Below, one piece after another: positions 53,491-64,000 of a stretch of 64,000 bases of DNA (position 1 is the first letter of the stretch; every line of letters starts with the position of its first letter). The notes below the pieces were generated by a model. It did no database searches. It was given only the letters and a program-made list of their open reading frames with translations, and was not told the DNA's origin. The DNA comes from Cherax quadricarinatus (taxonomy: Eukaryota; Arthropoda; Malacostraca; Decapoda; Parastacidae): positions 10,504,105 to 10,568,104 of the forward strand of contig NC_091369.1 of NCBI RefSeq assembly GCF_038502225.1, written 5' to 3'. The translations under genes were made by a program, and so were the position numbers.

Positions 53491-54450
53491 CAATCTTTTT
53501 CAATTTCATCCTAGTCAGATCTTTTATGGAAGCACTAGTTGCGATGGCTAAGATGGTACTGATAGGACCCCAATCAGTGCTGTCTTAGCTAACTTGTATA
53601 TGGAGCACATGGAAGCTGAACGCTTCGTCAACATCGTCCCCACTAGCGTCACTCGGTTACGTTATGTGGACGACGTCCTCATGACAACCCCCAAACGTTT
53701 TAATGTGTGGAATGTTCAGGGAAGGCTCAACGCAGAAGAACTGGCTACCCAGTTTACACTTGAAGAAGAGTCCGGTGACAAGTTACCTTTTCTATACGAG
53801 GAATGTACATACACCAAACCTTCATTGATCTACATTTTCCTTCCTCTTTCATCAAAGACTGCAATAAAAGAGCCCTTCATATCAATTGTCCAAGCACTAA
53901 CACCACTTCTAACAAAATCATAATCCTTCCTTACAGCCAGGTTGCAATGTTTCTAACGTGCTCGCACAAGCTAACACTAGAGTCGCCGTCGCAACTAGTA
54001 CTTCCATAAAAGATCTGACACTGATCCAATTAACGCAGGGGCTTATATTATCCTCTGTGGAGGTTGTGACAAAATATACGTAGGTGAAACAGCAAGAAAC
54101 CTTGAAACACGTCTCAGTGAACACATTAATACATGGTAGGAAAGACACATAGGCAACTTAATTCCGAAACGTTTCGCCTACACAGTAGGCTTCTTCAATC
54201 GAATACAGAAAGTAGGCAGGATTACATCGTCTTCACATCTCTACTGTTCCTGCCTACTTTCTGTATTCGATTGAAGAAGCCTACTGTGTAGGCGAAACGT
54301 TTCGGAATAAAGTTGCCTAACTGTTGCCTATGTGTCTTACCTACCAACCTGTCGGTATTGTATACCATTTTGATGTTCACATTAATACATGTTGGAACGA
54401 CAACCTGGTTTACAAGGCTTGTAAGCCAAGCTGTCAGCTTATAAGGAATT
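53490..54450 (+). pseudogene. Penelope-like element: RT and GIY-YIG remnants
   Basis: The plus strand reads PISAVLANLYMEHMEAERF, RLRYVDDVLMTTPKRF (catalytic YVDD), FTLEEESGDKLPFL, VAVATSTSIKDL, then CGGCDKIYVGETARNLETRL and SEHINT. This is the RT-then-GIY-YIG order of Penelope-like elements. Several frameshifts. The GIY-YIG part is interrupted by a 242-bp palindromic element (54136-54377) and resumes with CWNDNLVYKAC. Confidence 0.82.
54122..54391. mobile_element. Palindromic Penelope-tail element with hammerhead-like cores
   Basis: The insert at 54136-54377 lies between 14-bp duplications CACATTAATACATG (54122-54135, 54378-54391). Inverted arms are at about 54134-54220 and 54249-54346. Each arm carries the TTGAAGA..GCCTAC..GTAGGC..GAAACG core. 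It ends TCGGTATTGTATACCATTTT. Confidence 0.85.
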
Positions 54451-54541
54451 TGTGGCCGAGTGGTAGAGAGCGTCACTCGAGAACCTTGCCAGTTTCCCTG
54501 TAGTGGGATCGAGCCCTGCTGACTGCGAGCTTTCTCTATAT
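54451..54541 (+). mobile_element. tRNA-like SINE head
   Basis: TTGTGGCCGAGTGGTAGAG and GTGGGATCGAGCCCTGCTG have A- and B-box spacing, then a long (TA)n(GT)n tract. Related to 29695. Confidence 0.55.
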
Positions 54542-54555
54542 ATACCCACCTGCTG

Positions 54556-54665
<110 letters not shown>

Positions 54666-55102
54666 GCACACCAAGGGATGGGTCTTCTGTTATATAATTT
54701 AAAACTTACGACACAACCAATGTTTTTCATTCTGATTCGATTTCTCCTGACCAATTAAGAAAGGTCTTTGATGTTCCATCCGAGTTTTCATCAATTTCCC
54801 CCACAGTGAGCGCGACGGGACTTTGAAGATAAAATTGTCTTCCCTGAGACATCCTCGACTGCCTGCCGAGTTGACTCTTAAATATTCAGTATACTTATTG
54901 ACAATCCTTAGCTTCGTGAAACAAAATTTTATTAATACGTACTTCATTTTGTTGCACATTACTGATTGTGTCATGCTAAATTACACTCTATTTGGCGTAA
55001 GACACACACTCACATAGTCATACCCTCCTGACCAAGAGTTAAGGGTGTAACGAGTAGGGGCCCCCTCGTTATGCTACCACCTTGGTTCAACCAGCCAATC
55101 AC

Positions 55103-55284
55103 AAGGAAATCCGCCATTATATAATCATGGGGAGCGCTAAACCCGTAGGATTATACAGTGCCTGTGGGGGGAGATGGAAGGCATTCAGGCTTAATTCAGG
55201 GAACTGGAGCGCAGATCCAATTCCCTAGAACGAGAGCCCCTCACCAGCGTCAAGGAACCTCCCTTGAGGGAAGGAAGCCCGCCA
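55103..55284 (-). mobile_element. SIDE copy with diverged duplication
   Basis: The element at about 55117-55270. The flanks AAGGAAATCCGCCA and AAGGAAGCCCGCCA match 12 of 14, so this is an older insertion. It sits just below the candidate exon at 55335. Confidence 0.8.
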
Positions 55285-55334
55285 AAGTTGTGTAGCGATG
55301 TGATACACTCGTGAATCAACAGTGGCAGACTTAC

Positions 55335-55403
55335 CTCCAAGTCTGGTCGTAGACACTTCTCGCTGTGTCTCTTGCTTGCAATTTGCCTTTCTGTAAACAT
55401 CCA
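55335..55403 (-). other. Candidate internal exon, unassigned
   Basis: A 69-nt interval on the minus strand is bounded by AATATTTACAG and GAG|GTAAGT, both good matches to splice consensus. One frame is open and ends LRPDLE. It could be a 5' UTR or coding exon of the SPH gene or of another gene, or a chance match. There is no homology I recognise. Confidence 0.25.
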
Positions 55404-55854
55404 CTGTAAATATTATACATATAATTGCTTGCTGTTTGGTGAAGGAAATATATAAGCATTTACTTTCTGGTTTTTTGATGGTTCCTGGTTTCTACCATGG
55501 TTATGGTGCTACAACCAGGAGTGCAGGCCACTAGACTACACCTGTGTACGTAATACTGATGCTATACCTAGAAATCCTTATTGAATATTGATAATGTACT
55601 CATGCGAGTACAAGGGAGGACCTCGAAGTGCATGGAAGTACACGGTAACACATGCAACAACATGGATGTATATGGGAATGTATGTGACCTCAAGGGTGCA
55701 AATGAACGTATACATAAACCACTCACTAGCCATGGTTTCAAACCCCAACCGTTCTGTGGTTTGTTTCAAATTGTGTTATTTCTCTTTGGCGAGTCATGAT
55801 AACACATATATAATATTACATGGTATTACACAGGAGTACATGGGAATATATAAG

Positions 55855-56067
55855 CATATATGAGGATACATGGTAGTACACGGGAATACATGGTAGTATA
55901 CAGGGGTGCATGGTAGTATACAGGGGTGCATGGTAGTACACGGGGATACATGGTAGTATACAGGGGTGCATGGTAGTATACAGGGGTGCATGGTAGTATA
56001 CAGGGGTGCATGGTAGTACATGGGGATACATGGTAGCACACAGGGATACATGGCAGTACACAGGGGT
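55855..56067. repeat. ~20-bp minisatellite, left part
   Basis: ACATGGTAGTACACGGGGAT-type units, here mostly CAGGGGTGCATGGTAGTATA. Interrupted by the palindromic element at 56068-56453. Confidence 0.92.
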
Positions 56068-56453
56068 GTTAGGTAAGACACATATGCAACAGTTAGGTAT
56101 CTATTTCGTAACGTTTCGCCTACACAGTAGGCTTCTTCAGTCGAGTACAGAAAAGTTGATAGAAGCAGAAGATACTTGAAGACGATGTAATCAGTCCATC
56201 ATCCTTGAAGTTTTGAGGTGGTCAGTCCCTCAGTCTGGAGAAGAGTGTTGTTCCACAGTCTGAAACAATATGGAGTTGAACTGACAGGATGATGGACTGA
56301 TTACATCGTCTTCAAGTATCTTCTGCTTCTATCAACTTTTCTGTACTCGACTGAAGAAGCCTACTGTGTAGGCGAAACGTTTCGAAATAAAGATACCTAA
56401 CTGTTGCATATGTGTCTTACCTAACAACCTGTCGGTATTTTATACCATTTTAA
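56068..56453. mobile_element. Palindromic Penelope-tail element inside a minisatellite
   Basis: Arms of about 140 bp at 56068-56206 and 56286-56426 around an 80-bp loop. Each arm carries CTGAAGA, the GCCTAC/GTAGGC stem and GAAACG. Flanks AGTACACAGGG at 56055-56065 and 56454-56464 are consistent with a target duplication, but the host array repeats this motif, so this is not decisive. Confidence 0.82.
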
Positions 56454-58110
56454 AGTACACAGGGATACATGGCAGTACACGGGGATACATGGTAGTACAA
56501 GGGATACATGGTAGTACACGGGGATACATGGTAGTAAGTGGAGATGCATGGTAGTACACAGGGATACATGGTAGTAAACGGGGATAAGTGGTAGTACAAG
56601 GGGACACATGATGGTACACGGGGATACATGGTAGTAAACGGGGATACACTGTAGTACACGGGATACATGGTAGTGCACGGGAAATGTTAGTACACGGGGA
56701 TACATGGTAGTACATGGGGATACATGGTAGTACATGGGGATACATGGCAGTAAACGGGGATACATGGTAGTACGTGGAGACGCATGGTAGTACACGGGGA
56801 TGCATGGTAGTACACGGGGATACATGGTAGTAAACGGGGATACATGGTAGTACACGGGGATACATGGTAGTACACGGGATACATGGTAGTACACGGGGAT
56901 ACATGGTAGTACACGGGGATACATGGTAGTACACGGGGATACATGGTAGTACACGGGGATACATGGTAGTACACGGGATACATGGTAGTACACGGGGATA
57001 CATGGTAGTACACGGGGATACATGGTAGTACACGGGATACATGGTAGTACACGGGGATACATGGTAGTACACGGGGATACATGGTAGTACACGGGGATAC
57101 ATGGTAGTACACGGGGATACATGGTAGTACATGGGGATACATGGTAGTACACGGGGATACATGGTAGTACACGGGGATACATGGTAGTACACGGGATACA
57201 TGGTAGTACACGGGATACATGGTAGCACACGGGGATACATGGTAGTACACGGGATACATGGTAGTACACGGGATACATGGTAGTACACGGGGATACATGG
57301 TAGTACACGGGGATACATGGTAGTACACGGGATACATGGTAGTACACGGGATACATGGTAGTACACGGGATACATGGTAGTACAAGGGATACATGGTAGT
57401 ACACGGGGATACATGGTAGTACACGGGGATACATGGTAGTACACGGGGATACATGGTAGTACACGGGATACATGGTAGTACACGGGGATACATGGTAGTA
57501 CACGGGGATACATGGTAGTACACGGGGATACATGGTAGTACACGGGATACATGATAGTACACGGGGATACATGATAGTACACGGGGATACATGGTAGTAC
57601 ACGGGATACATGGTAGTACACGGGATACATGGTAGTACACGGGGATACATGGTAGTACACGGGGATACATGGTAGTACACGGGATACATGGTAGTACACG
57701 GGGATACATGGTAGTACACGGGATACATGGTAGTACACGGGATACATGGTAGTACACGGGGATACATGGTAGTACACGGGATACATGGTAGTACACGGGA
57801 TACATGGTAGTACACGGGGATACATGGTAGTACACGGGATACATGGTAGTACACGGGGATACATGGTAGTACACGGGGATACATGGTAGTACACGGGATA
57901 CATGGTAGTACACGGGGATACATGGTAGTACACGGGATACATGGTAGTACACGGGGATACATGGTAGTACACGGGATACATGGTAGTACACGGGATACAT
58001 GGTAGTACACGGGGATACATGGTAGTACACGGGATACATGGTAGTACACGGGATACATGGTAGTACACGGGGATACATGGTAGTACACGGGATACATGGT
58101 AGTACACGGG
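56454..58110. repeat. ~1.65-kb 19/20-bp minisatellite, right part
   Basis: About 85 units of ACATGGTAGTACACGGGGAT alternating with a 19-bp form lacking one G. More homogeneous away from the palindromic insertion. Confidence 0.95.
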
Positions 58111-58281
58111 AGAAGCAGCTGGCAAGACAAATTACAGTTTACATCAGGGACAAAAAGAGCAAAAATTGTCCTGCACTTCACAAAACTTAAGATAATTCAT
58201 TATAAAACCAAAACACGTAATGATCCTGGTAAAAACTTCGCCTCCTCTTCCTCATCGTCTTCTTCCTCCCTCTCCTACTAT

Positions 58282-58312
58282 TCAAGCCAAAATAGCAAGT
58301 TTTACCTATTCG
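58282..58312. mobile_element. End fragment of the 3059-type MITE
   Basis: CAAGTTTTACCTATTCGCCA, followed by (CA)n and (TA)n. Confidence 0.5.
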
Positions 58313-58367
58313 CCATCACACACACACATATATATAAATATATATATATATAATATATATATATATA

Positions 58368-58408
<41 letters not shown>

Positions 58409-58409
58409 G

Positions 58410-58439
<30 letters not shown>

Positions 58440-58441
<2 letters not shown>

Positions 58442-59316
58442 TCAAGTATATACATCGTGCATTAGCGGGTAGAGGTGCCTAAGCCTTCAACACATACGTG
58501 CTCAGTATACATCTATTAGTCATGACTTATCAAAGATCGTAAGTTACATTGACCAGTAATGAAAGACAGAAGGGTGATGTTGCCTTGGACACTCGCTGCC
58601 TCACTCAGCCACTCATTAAACCCACAATGAACCCGTTCGAACCGTCGTATACATTCAATATACGTAGCATTCTGAGGTGAACTGAATCCTGATGTTTGTT
58701 CAGTGACTGCAGCAGAACGATCAGTTGACAATGAAGTAACTGAGTAATAAAGAGGACTGTTGTAGACACACAAGAACTGGTGGCAACCAGAAGAACCACT
58801 GGTACACAGTTCTGTGAGCGAGAGTAAAGTAACACGTGTAGTTTAAGACACATGCAGTACTAAAGTAGTAGAGGTAATTGTAGCCCACATATCTCCATTT
58901 CTGTCTCCCTTGTAAATTCTATGTTACTTTTTTTAATATGGCATGGTATAGTTCCCCACTGTTTTTATGCCGACAGTGACCCAAGGGAGTGGAGGGCGGG
59001 GAGCCTTCTGCTTGTCTATCCTTGACTCCTGCACCTAAATAATACACGATGATTCAAAATCTAGACAAAAGCAAATAGTTCTCAGTAGACAGCCTCAGTG
59101 TGGCCTTCCGAACCCTCTGCTGTCTTTCCCATGTATTCCTCGTGCTCCTCTTCCGTCCCCTCTCCTCCTCCACTACCTCCTCAAGGTACGTTATTACACA
59201 AATTAACATCACTTGACCTGGTATACGTGGCTATCACAACTCCCAGCTGACCTCATTGATACAGCAAGTGACTCGTCTGACTTCACAATACATGATTAAA
59301 CTAATTGTATGTTGGA

Positions 59317-59318
<2 letters not shown>
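58440..59318. other. No gene recognised
   Basis: Low repeat content. Short minus-strand ORFs show no recognised motif. The stretch 59035-59150 resembles the SPH 3' flank. Confidence 0.4.
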
Positions 59319-59386
<68 letters not shown>

Positions 59387-59670
59387 GGTCTGTAAGATGC
59401 GTATATCCCACCCAACAATAACAGCAATAACACAACAATAACAGCAATAATAAAAAATTCATAACCTGTTCCATGGGTTATGAATCTTGGTGATACACCA
59501 CATGATCTATGGGTTGAGACACTGTTCTTGGTAATACATCAGACTATGGCATCACAGCTGACAGATCACAGGTATCACTAGTCACCAAGTATTAGGGTGT
59601 ATCCGGGTGTCTCGGCACACCTGAGAATCCTGGACCAGTGTCAAGGTTGTGTGTGTGTATGTGTGTGTGT

Positions 59671-59759
<89 letters not shown>

Positions 59760-59854
59760 TGTGTATGTGTGTGTGTATGTGTGTGTGTGTGTATGTGTGT
59801 ATGTGTGTATGTGTGTGTATGTGTGTATGTATGTGTGTGTCTGTTTGTTAGTTA

Positions 59855-59990
59855 CCATTTGGTCCTAGGCACATGTCGATTAGACACTAGGCCTGTCTGG
59901 GCGAAACGTTGTCTATAAAGGATCATATTGTGCTCCATTTGTATTGCTCATCCCATCGTGTATCGTGTTGGTATTTTGTGCTGTTTGTGT
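59855..59990 (+). mobile_element. Penelope-tail fragment with hammerhead-like core
   Basis: GGGCGAAACGTTGTC then TATAAAGGATCA and a tail ending TTGGTATTTTGTGCTGTTTG and (GT)n. Inverted partner at 60656-60785. Confidence 0.6.
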
Positions 59991-59997
59991 GTGTGTG

Positions 59998-60460
59998 TAC
60001 TCACCTAGTTGTACTCACCTAGTTGAGGTTGCGGGGGTCGAGTCCGAGCTCCTGGCCCCGCCTCTTCACTGAGCCGTGAGCTTTATCATACCTCTGCTTA
60101 AAGCTATGTATGGATCCTGCCTCCACTACATCGCTTCCCAAACTATTCCACTTACTGACTACTCTGTGGCTGAAGAAATACTTCCTAACATCCCTGTGAT
60201 TCATCTGTGTCTTCAGCTTCCAACTGTGTCCCCTTGTTACTGTGTCCAATCTCTGGAACATCCTGTCTTTGTCCACCTTGTCAATTCCTCTCAGTATTTT
60301 GTATGTCGTTATCATGTCCCCCCTATCTCTCCTGTTCTCCAGTGTCGTCAGGTTGATTTCCCTTAACCTCTCCTCGTAGGACATACCTCTTAGCTCTGGG
60401 ACTAGTCTTGTTGCAAACCTTTGCACTTTCTCTAGTTTCTTCACGTGCTTGGCTAGGTGT
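59998..60460 (-). pseudogene. CR1/L2-like LINE 3' fragment
   Basis: The longest of these remnants, open over ~125 codons: [80 protein letters not shown]. This is the conserved C-terminal region of CR1/L2-type ORF2. (GT)n is at both ends, and it is flanked by an inverted pair of Penelope-tail sequences. Confidence 0.8.
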
Positions 60461-60468
60461 GTGTGTAT

Positions 60469-60530
<62 letters not shown>

Positions 60531-60583
60531 AGAGTAAGAACACTAAATCAAACACGCGCACCTCACCAATAGGACAGTCAGGA

Positions 60584-60655
<72 letters not shown>

Positions 60656-60662
<7 letters not shown>

Positions 60663-60785
60663 AACAAACAGCACAAAATACCAACACGATACATGATGAG
60701 ATGAGCAATACAAATGGACCACAACGTGATCCTTTATAGACAACGTTTCGCCCAGACAGTGGTCTTAAATCAGACAGACCTAGAG
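60656..60785 (-). mobile_element. Penelope-tail fragment, inverted partner
   Basis: The minus strand carries GGGCGAAACGTTGTC then TATAAAGGATCACG and the same tail as 59855-59990. Arms of about 110 bp enclose the LINE fragment at 59998-60460. Confidence 0.6.
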
Positions 60786-60789
60786 AGGA

Positions 60790-61301
60790 ACAAGAAATGA
60801 GAAGCCTGTTGCCAAGTGCAAGAAGATGACAGGAAGCAAACAGTAGTAAATATAACATGACTTGCAATAACCAGTGCGAAGCTCAGAAAACAGTTTTCTG
60901 CCTGGTCTGAGACCAGGCACCAGGGAAAATAATCCCCAGAACCATTTAACAGGTGTAACAGGCATAACAGTTAACAGGTAGGCTGTTTACAAGTCATACT
61001 CTTTCGGAATCACACAAGTACGCTAGGATGATTCTGAAAATAATGGTAGGACGAAGGAGGATTGGAATGTAGATTGGGAACAGAGGTGAGACTAAGATAG
61101 TGGGGAAGGATAAGGAAGGATAATAGAGAGCATAGAAATAAACGGAAATGTAAAAGACAACCGGATTGCTTCAGAGACGTAACATTGAGAAAATAATGAA
61201 AACAGAGAAAGAGAAAGAGACAGAGAAGCAAGGGGAAACACCATGCAGTTTTAAGAGTAAAAATAATTAGGTAATTAAGCAAAGTAAAAATAAGTTAGTA
61301 T

Positions 61302-61305
<4 letters not shown>
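60790..61305. other. No gene recognised
   Basis: A purine-rich stretch (GAGAAAGAGAAAGAGAC near 61205). No ORF of interest. Confidence 0.5.
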
Positions 61306-61309
<4 letters not shown>

Positions 61310-61336
<27 letters not shown>

Positions 61337-62505
61337 CTTTATTTCTACAAGTACATGATATACCTTATACAGGCGAAAGTAAGCCTTTTATTTAGGCTTT
61401 GAATACTTAATATATACAGAATTATTACAATTTTCTTGAGGACACACATTACCGGCACATAAAATATACATTGTATACACTGAGCCTAGCATAACACAAG
61501 ACAGTCATACACTGAGCCTAGCATAACACAAGACAGTCATACACTGAGCCTAGCATAATACAAGACAGTCATACACTGAGCCTAGCATAATACAAGACAG
61601 TCATACACTGAGCCTAGCATAATACAAGACAGTCATACACTGAGCCTAGCATAATACAAGACAGTCATACACTGAGCCTAGCATAATACAAGACAATCAT
61701 ACACTGAGCCTAGCATAATACAAGACAGTCATACACTGAGCCTAGCATAACACAAGACAGTCATACACTGAGCCTAGCATAATACAAGACAGTCATACAC
61801 TGAGCCTAGCATAATACAAGACAGTCGTACACTGAGCCTAGCATAATACAAGACAGTCATACACTGAGCCTAGCATAACACAAGAGTCATACACTGAGCC
61901 TAGCATAATACAAGTCATACACTGAGCCTAGCATAACACAAGACAGTCATACACTGAGCCTAGCATAACACAAGACAGTCATACACTGAGCCTAGCATAA
62001 CACAAGACAGTCATACACTGAGCCTAGCATAACACAAGACAGTCATACACTGAGCCTAGCATAACACAAGACAGTCATACACTGAGCCTAGCATAACACA
62101 AGACAGTCATACACGGAGCCTAGCATAACAAAAGACAGTCATACACTGAGCCTAGCATAACACAAGTCATACACTGAGCCTAGCATAACACAAGAGTCAT
62201 ACAATGTGACTTACCAGCAATGGGGTCCCCCGTTAATCAACAAGTACGTGTACTTTTACAGACCTAGCTGACATCAATGACATACTACTATTTAGAAAGC
62301 CCCTCCCCATGCTGAGCATTTCGGGCAAATTAGGTCAATTTTGCGGTCCACACCAGTCGACTAACACCCAGGTACCTATTTTACTAATAGGTGAACATGG
62401 ACAGCAGGTGTCTTACGGAAACACGTCCTGGTTCTACCCATACCGGGAATCGAACCACGGATCTCAGTGTGTGAGCTGAGCGCATTAGCAATCGAGCTAC
62501 AGGAC
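61310..62505 (-). mobile_element. tRNA-derived SINE split by a minisatellite
   Basis: The tRNA-like head is at the right end on the minus strand (TAGCTCGATTGCTAATGCGC, GTGGTTCGATTCCCGG near 62450-62500). The tail (ATT)n is at 61310-61335. Between body (62230) and tail lies about 850 bp of extra DNA, most of it a 32-bp tandem array (61470-62205). Confidence 0.7.
61470..62205. repeat. 32-bp minisatellite inside a SINE
   Basis: About 23 units of TCATACACTGAGCCTAGCAT + 12 bp; alternating CACAAG and TACAAG variants. Confidence 0.93.
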
Positions 62506-62537
62506 ATATTTAAACATCTATACGCTATTAATTAACA

Positions 62538-62840
62538 GGTGGAACCAGGAGCTATGAATCGACCCCTGCAAACACAAGTAGGCAAGCAAAACAATGAATA
62601 CACACACATTCACACCACAGGGATTTTAGGAAGTTTTTCCTTCAGCCATAAAGGTGTCAGGAAGTGGAATACTCTGGTGAGTGATGTAGTGGTGGCAGGA
62701 TCCATACATAGCTTTAAGAAAAGATACGATAAACTTCATGGAGAAGGTAGAGTGGACCTAGTGGCGACCAGTGAAGAGGCGGGGCCAGGAGCTGTGAATC
62801 GACCCCTGCAACCACAAACAGGTAAGAACACACATGCACA
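62538..62840 (+). pseudogene. CR1/L2-like LINE 3' end, plus strand, with duplicated terminus
   Basis: Encodes GILGSFSFSHKGVRKWNTLV and [20 protein letters not shown] on the plus strand. The terminal CCAGGAGCT.TGAATCGACC block occurs twice (about 62547 and 62787), so two 3' ends are in tandem. Confidence 0.7.
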
Positions 62841-62999
62841 GCGTGGAGTCTCTCTCTGGCCTTGAGAGCTCTGAAGAAATCTTACGTCAGCTGGAAGCCT
62901 TGACTATTACGTGGGTGGGAGGGGTCGTGTGGTGCGGCCTTGACAGTGATACACACCTTATGCTACCCAGCACCCATGCCCAAGGTCACATTCCTCCTG

Positions 63000-63125
63000 T
63001 GGTTACACTGCTTCAGTGACCACACTTCTGTGGTCACACTGCTCCACTGACCACACTCTTCTGTAGTCACACTGCTCCACTGACCACACTCTTCTGTGGT
63101 CACAATGCTCCAGTGATCACATTAC
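63000..63125. repeat. ~30-bp imperfect tandem repeat
   Basis: Four units of GGTCACACTGCTCCACTGAC-type sequence. Confidence 0.75.
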
Positions 63126-63129
63126 TCAG

Positions 63130-63185
63130 CAAGTGTCTCAACAATAAAGTTACCCAACTGTTGCAGCTGTGTCTTATAGTGAGTT
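63130..63185 (+). mobile_element. Penelope-tail fragment
   Basis: CAACAATAAAGTTACCCAAC, then TGTTGCAGCTGTGTCTTA; only the 3' tail remains. Confidence 0.5.
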
Positions 63186-63224
63186 GACCTGTGTGAGGAG
63201 TTGACATTTGCTACGAGAGGAATT

Positions 63225-63320
63225 ATATTATTACTACTACTGCTGCTGCTTCTATTACTACTACTGCTGCTAATACTACTATTACTACGACTATTACTAC
63301 TACTATTCCTACTACCACCT
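63225..63320. repeat. (ACT/GCT)n trinucleotide tract
   Basis: Degenerate trinucleotide repeat; a longer degenerate (ACT/ACC)n tract lies at 5850-6055 and (GTA)n at 53030-53150. Confidence 0.85.
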
Positions 63321-63404
63321 ACAACACAGGTCAGTAGGCCTACTCTTTCACCTCACGTGGCATTTGCATATACCCTTTGTGTCTCTGTATTGTTTGTAAC
63401 TTCT

Positions 63405-63475
63405 TGACAGCTCCAGGAGAGTGAAACGTTCCCATAATAAAACGTCACATTAGTTGCATCTGTGTCCATTTACCT
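63405..63475 (+). mobile_element. Penelope-tail fragment
   Basis: GAGTGAAACGTTCCCATAAT, then GTTGCATCTGTGTCCATTTA; eroded core. Confidence 0.45.
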
Positions 63476-63794
63476 AACAGTTGAAGCAATACCGTCTTCT
63501 CCGGGGCACGAAGAACGATATATTATCAGACAAGCAGAAAGAAATTGCAGTATTACTACGTTTCGTAACAAAGGTTTCACTGTAACCATGGTTTTTTCTC
63601 ATTTTTGTGGTGGTTCACTACCGAGCGAAGGAGGAGGAGCCGGAAGAGGCTTGGAGAGAAATGCAGAAACCGAGAGAGGAGAACAAGGGGACCAGTAGTA
63701 ATATTCGTGAAAACGAAGAGAGAAAAGAACGTTGGTGGATTGTGGTAGAGACGAAAGTTAGTGGAGATTACCGACTAGTTTGCTGTACTTCACA

Positions 63795-64000
63795 ACCACT
63801 GGAGAACGTCTAACACAACAACAGTACTACACAGACACTGGAGAACGTCTAACACAACAACAGTACTACACAGACACTGGAGACTAGCACAATAACAGTA
63901 CTACACAACCACTGGAGAACATCGAACACAACAACAGCACTCTACAAGAACTGGAAGACGTCTAACACAACAACAGTACTACACAAACACTGATATATAA
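63795..64000. repeat. ~37-bp tandem repeat at the window end
   Basis: At least five units of CTGGAGAACGTCTAACACAA + about 17 bp; continues past the window. Confidence 0.85.

Noticed and set aside
56421..58181. Overlapping 460-590-aa ORFs with VYYHVSP-type repeats
   Set aside because: Artefacts of the 19/20-bp minisatellite; three frames are open because 3 units approximate a codon multiple.
58516..58853. Minus-strand ORFs of 82-85 aa near the SPH-3'-flank-like segment as paralogue exons
   Set aside because: No protease motif, no consistent splice sites.
63462..63698. Plus-strand ORF with HFCGGSL, resembling a protease N-terminal motif
   Set aside because: No following TAAHC or splice structure and surrounded by repeats; probably chance.

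Overview
This window looks like nuclear DNA of an arthropod, most likely a decapod crustacean (crayfish, lobster or shrimp). The reasons are one clip-domain serine protease homolog gene split by long introns, arthropod-type non-LTR and Penelope-like retroelements, and an extreme load of micro- and minisatellites. The taxonomic call is inference. No bacterial, organellar or rRNA sequence was seen.

The one host gene that can be assembled with confidence is on the minus strand. Seven coding exons (30233 down to 8496) join with consistent splice phases into 1002 nt, 333 aa plus stop. The protein has a putative signal peptide, a six-cysteine clip-like domain and a trypsin-fold domain. His and Asp of the triad are present, but the catalytic Ser is Gly (GDGGGP), so it should be a secreted non-catalytic serine protease homolog (SPH).

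Four of its six introns (2, 4, 5, 6) carry, at or close to the exon's own 5' splice site, a tandem array whose unit is a copy of that exon/intron junction. Intron 5 holds about 4.5 kb of a 39-bp unit containing GAG|GTAAGT. Intron 4 holds about 1.7 kb of an 18-19-bp unit containing CCCCAG|GTGAGT. Introns 2 and 6 hold shorter arrays of the same kind. This is the most unusual feature of the window.

Upstream of the gene (31-50 kb) lie two nearly identical 6.6-kb non-LTR retrotransposons on the minus strand. Each has an ORF1 with zinc knuckles and an ORF2 with endonuclease, reverse transcriptase and RNase H, which is an I-like layout. Each has target-site duplications and sits inside a different minisatellite. 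Copy 1 has one nonsense codon; copy 2 is open throughout. Scattered in the window are about 155-170-bp elements built from the 5' end and 3' end of this LINE family (a SIDE/RIME-like non-autonomous derivative), plus 48-74-bp insertions made of little more than the LINE 3' tail. Many have 8-14-bp target-site duplications, and one SIDE is nested in another.

From 50 to 64 kb the window is repeats: a 1.8-kb CT-rich minisatellite, a broken Penelope-like element (RT plus GIY-YIG), short palindromic Penelope-tail elements with hammerhead-ribozyme-like cores, a 1.65-kb 19-20-bp minisatellite, tRNA-derived SINEs, and 3' fragments of a CR1/L2-like LINE that regularly abut (GT)n tracts. The left edge (0-8 kb) carries MITE-like palindromes, SIDE copies and a 1-kb 43-bp minisatellite. 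Very long ORFs inside minisatellites are artefacts of unit lengths divisible by three.
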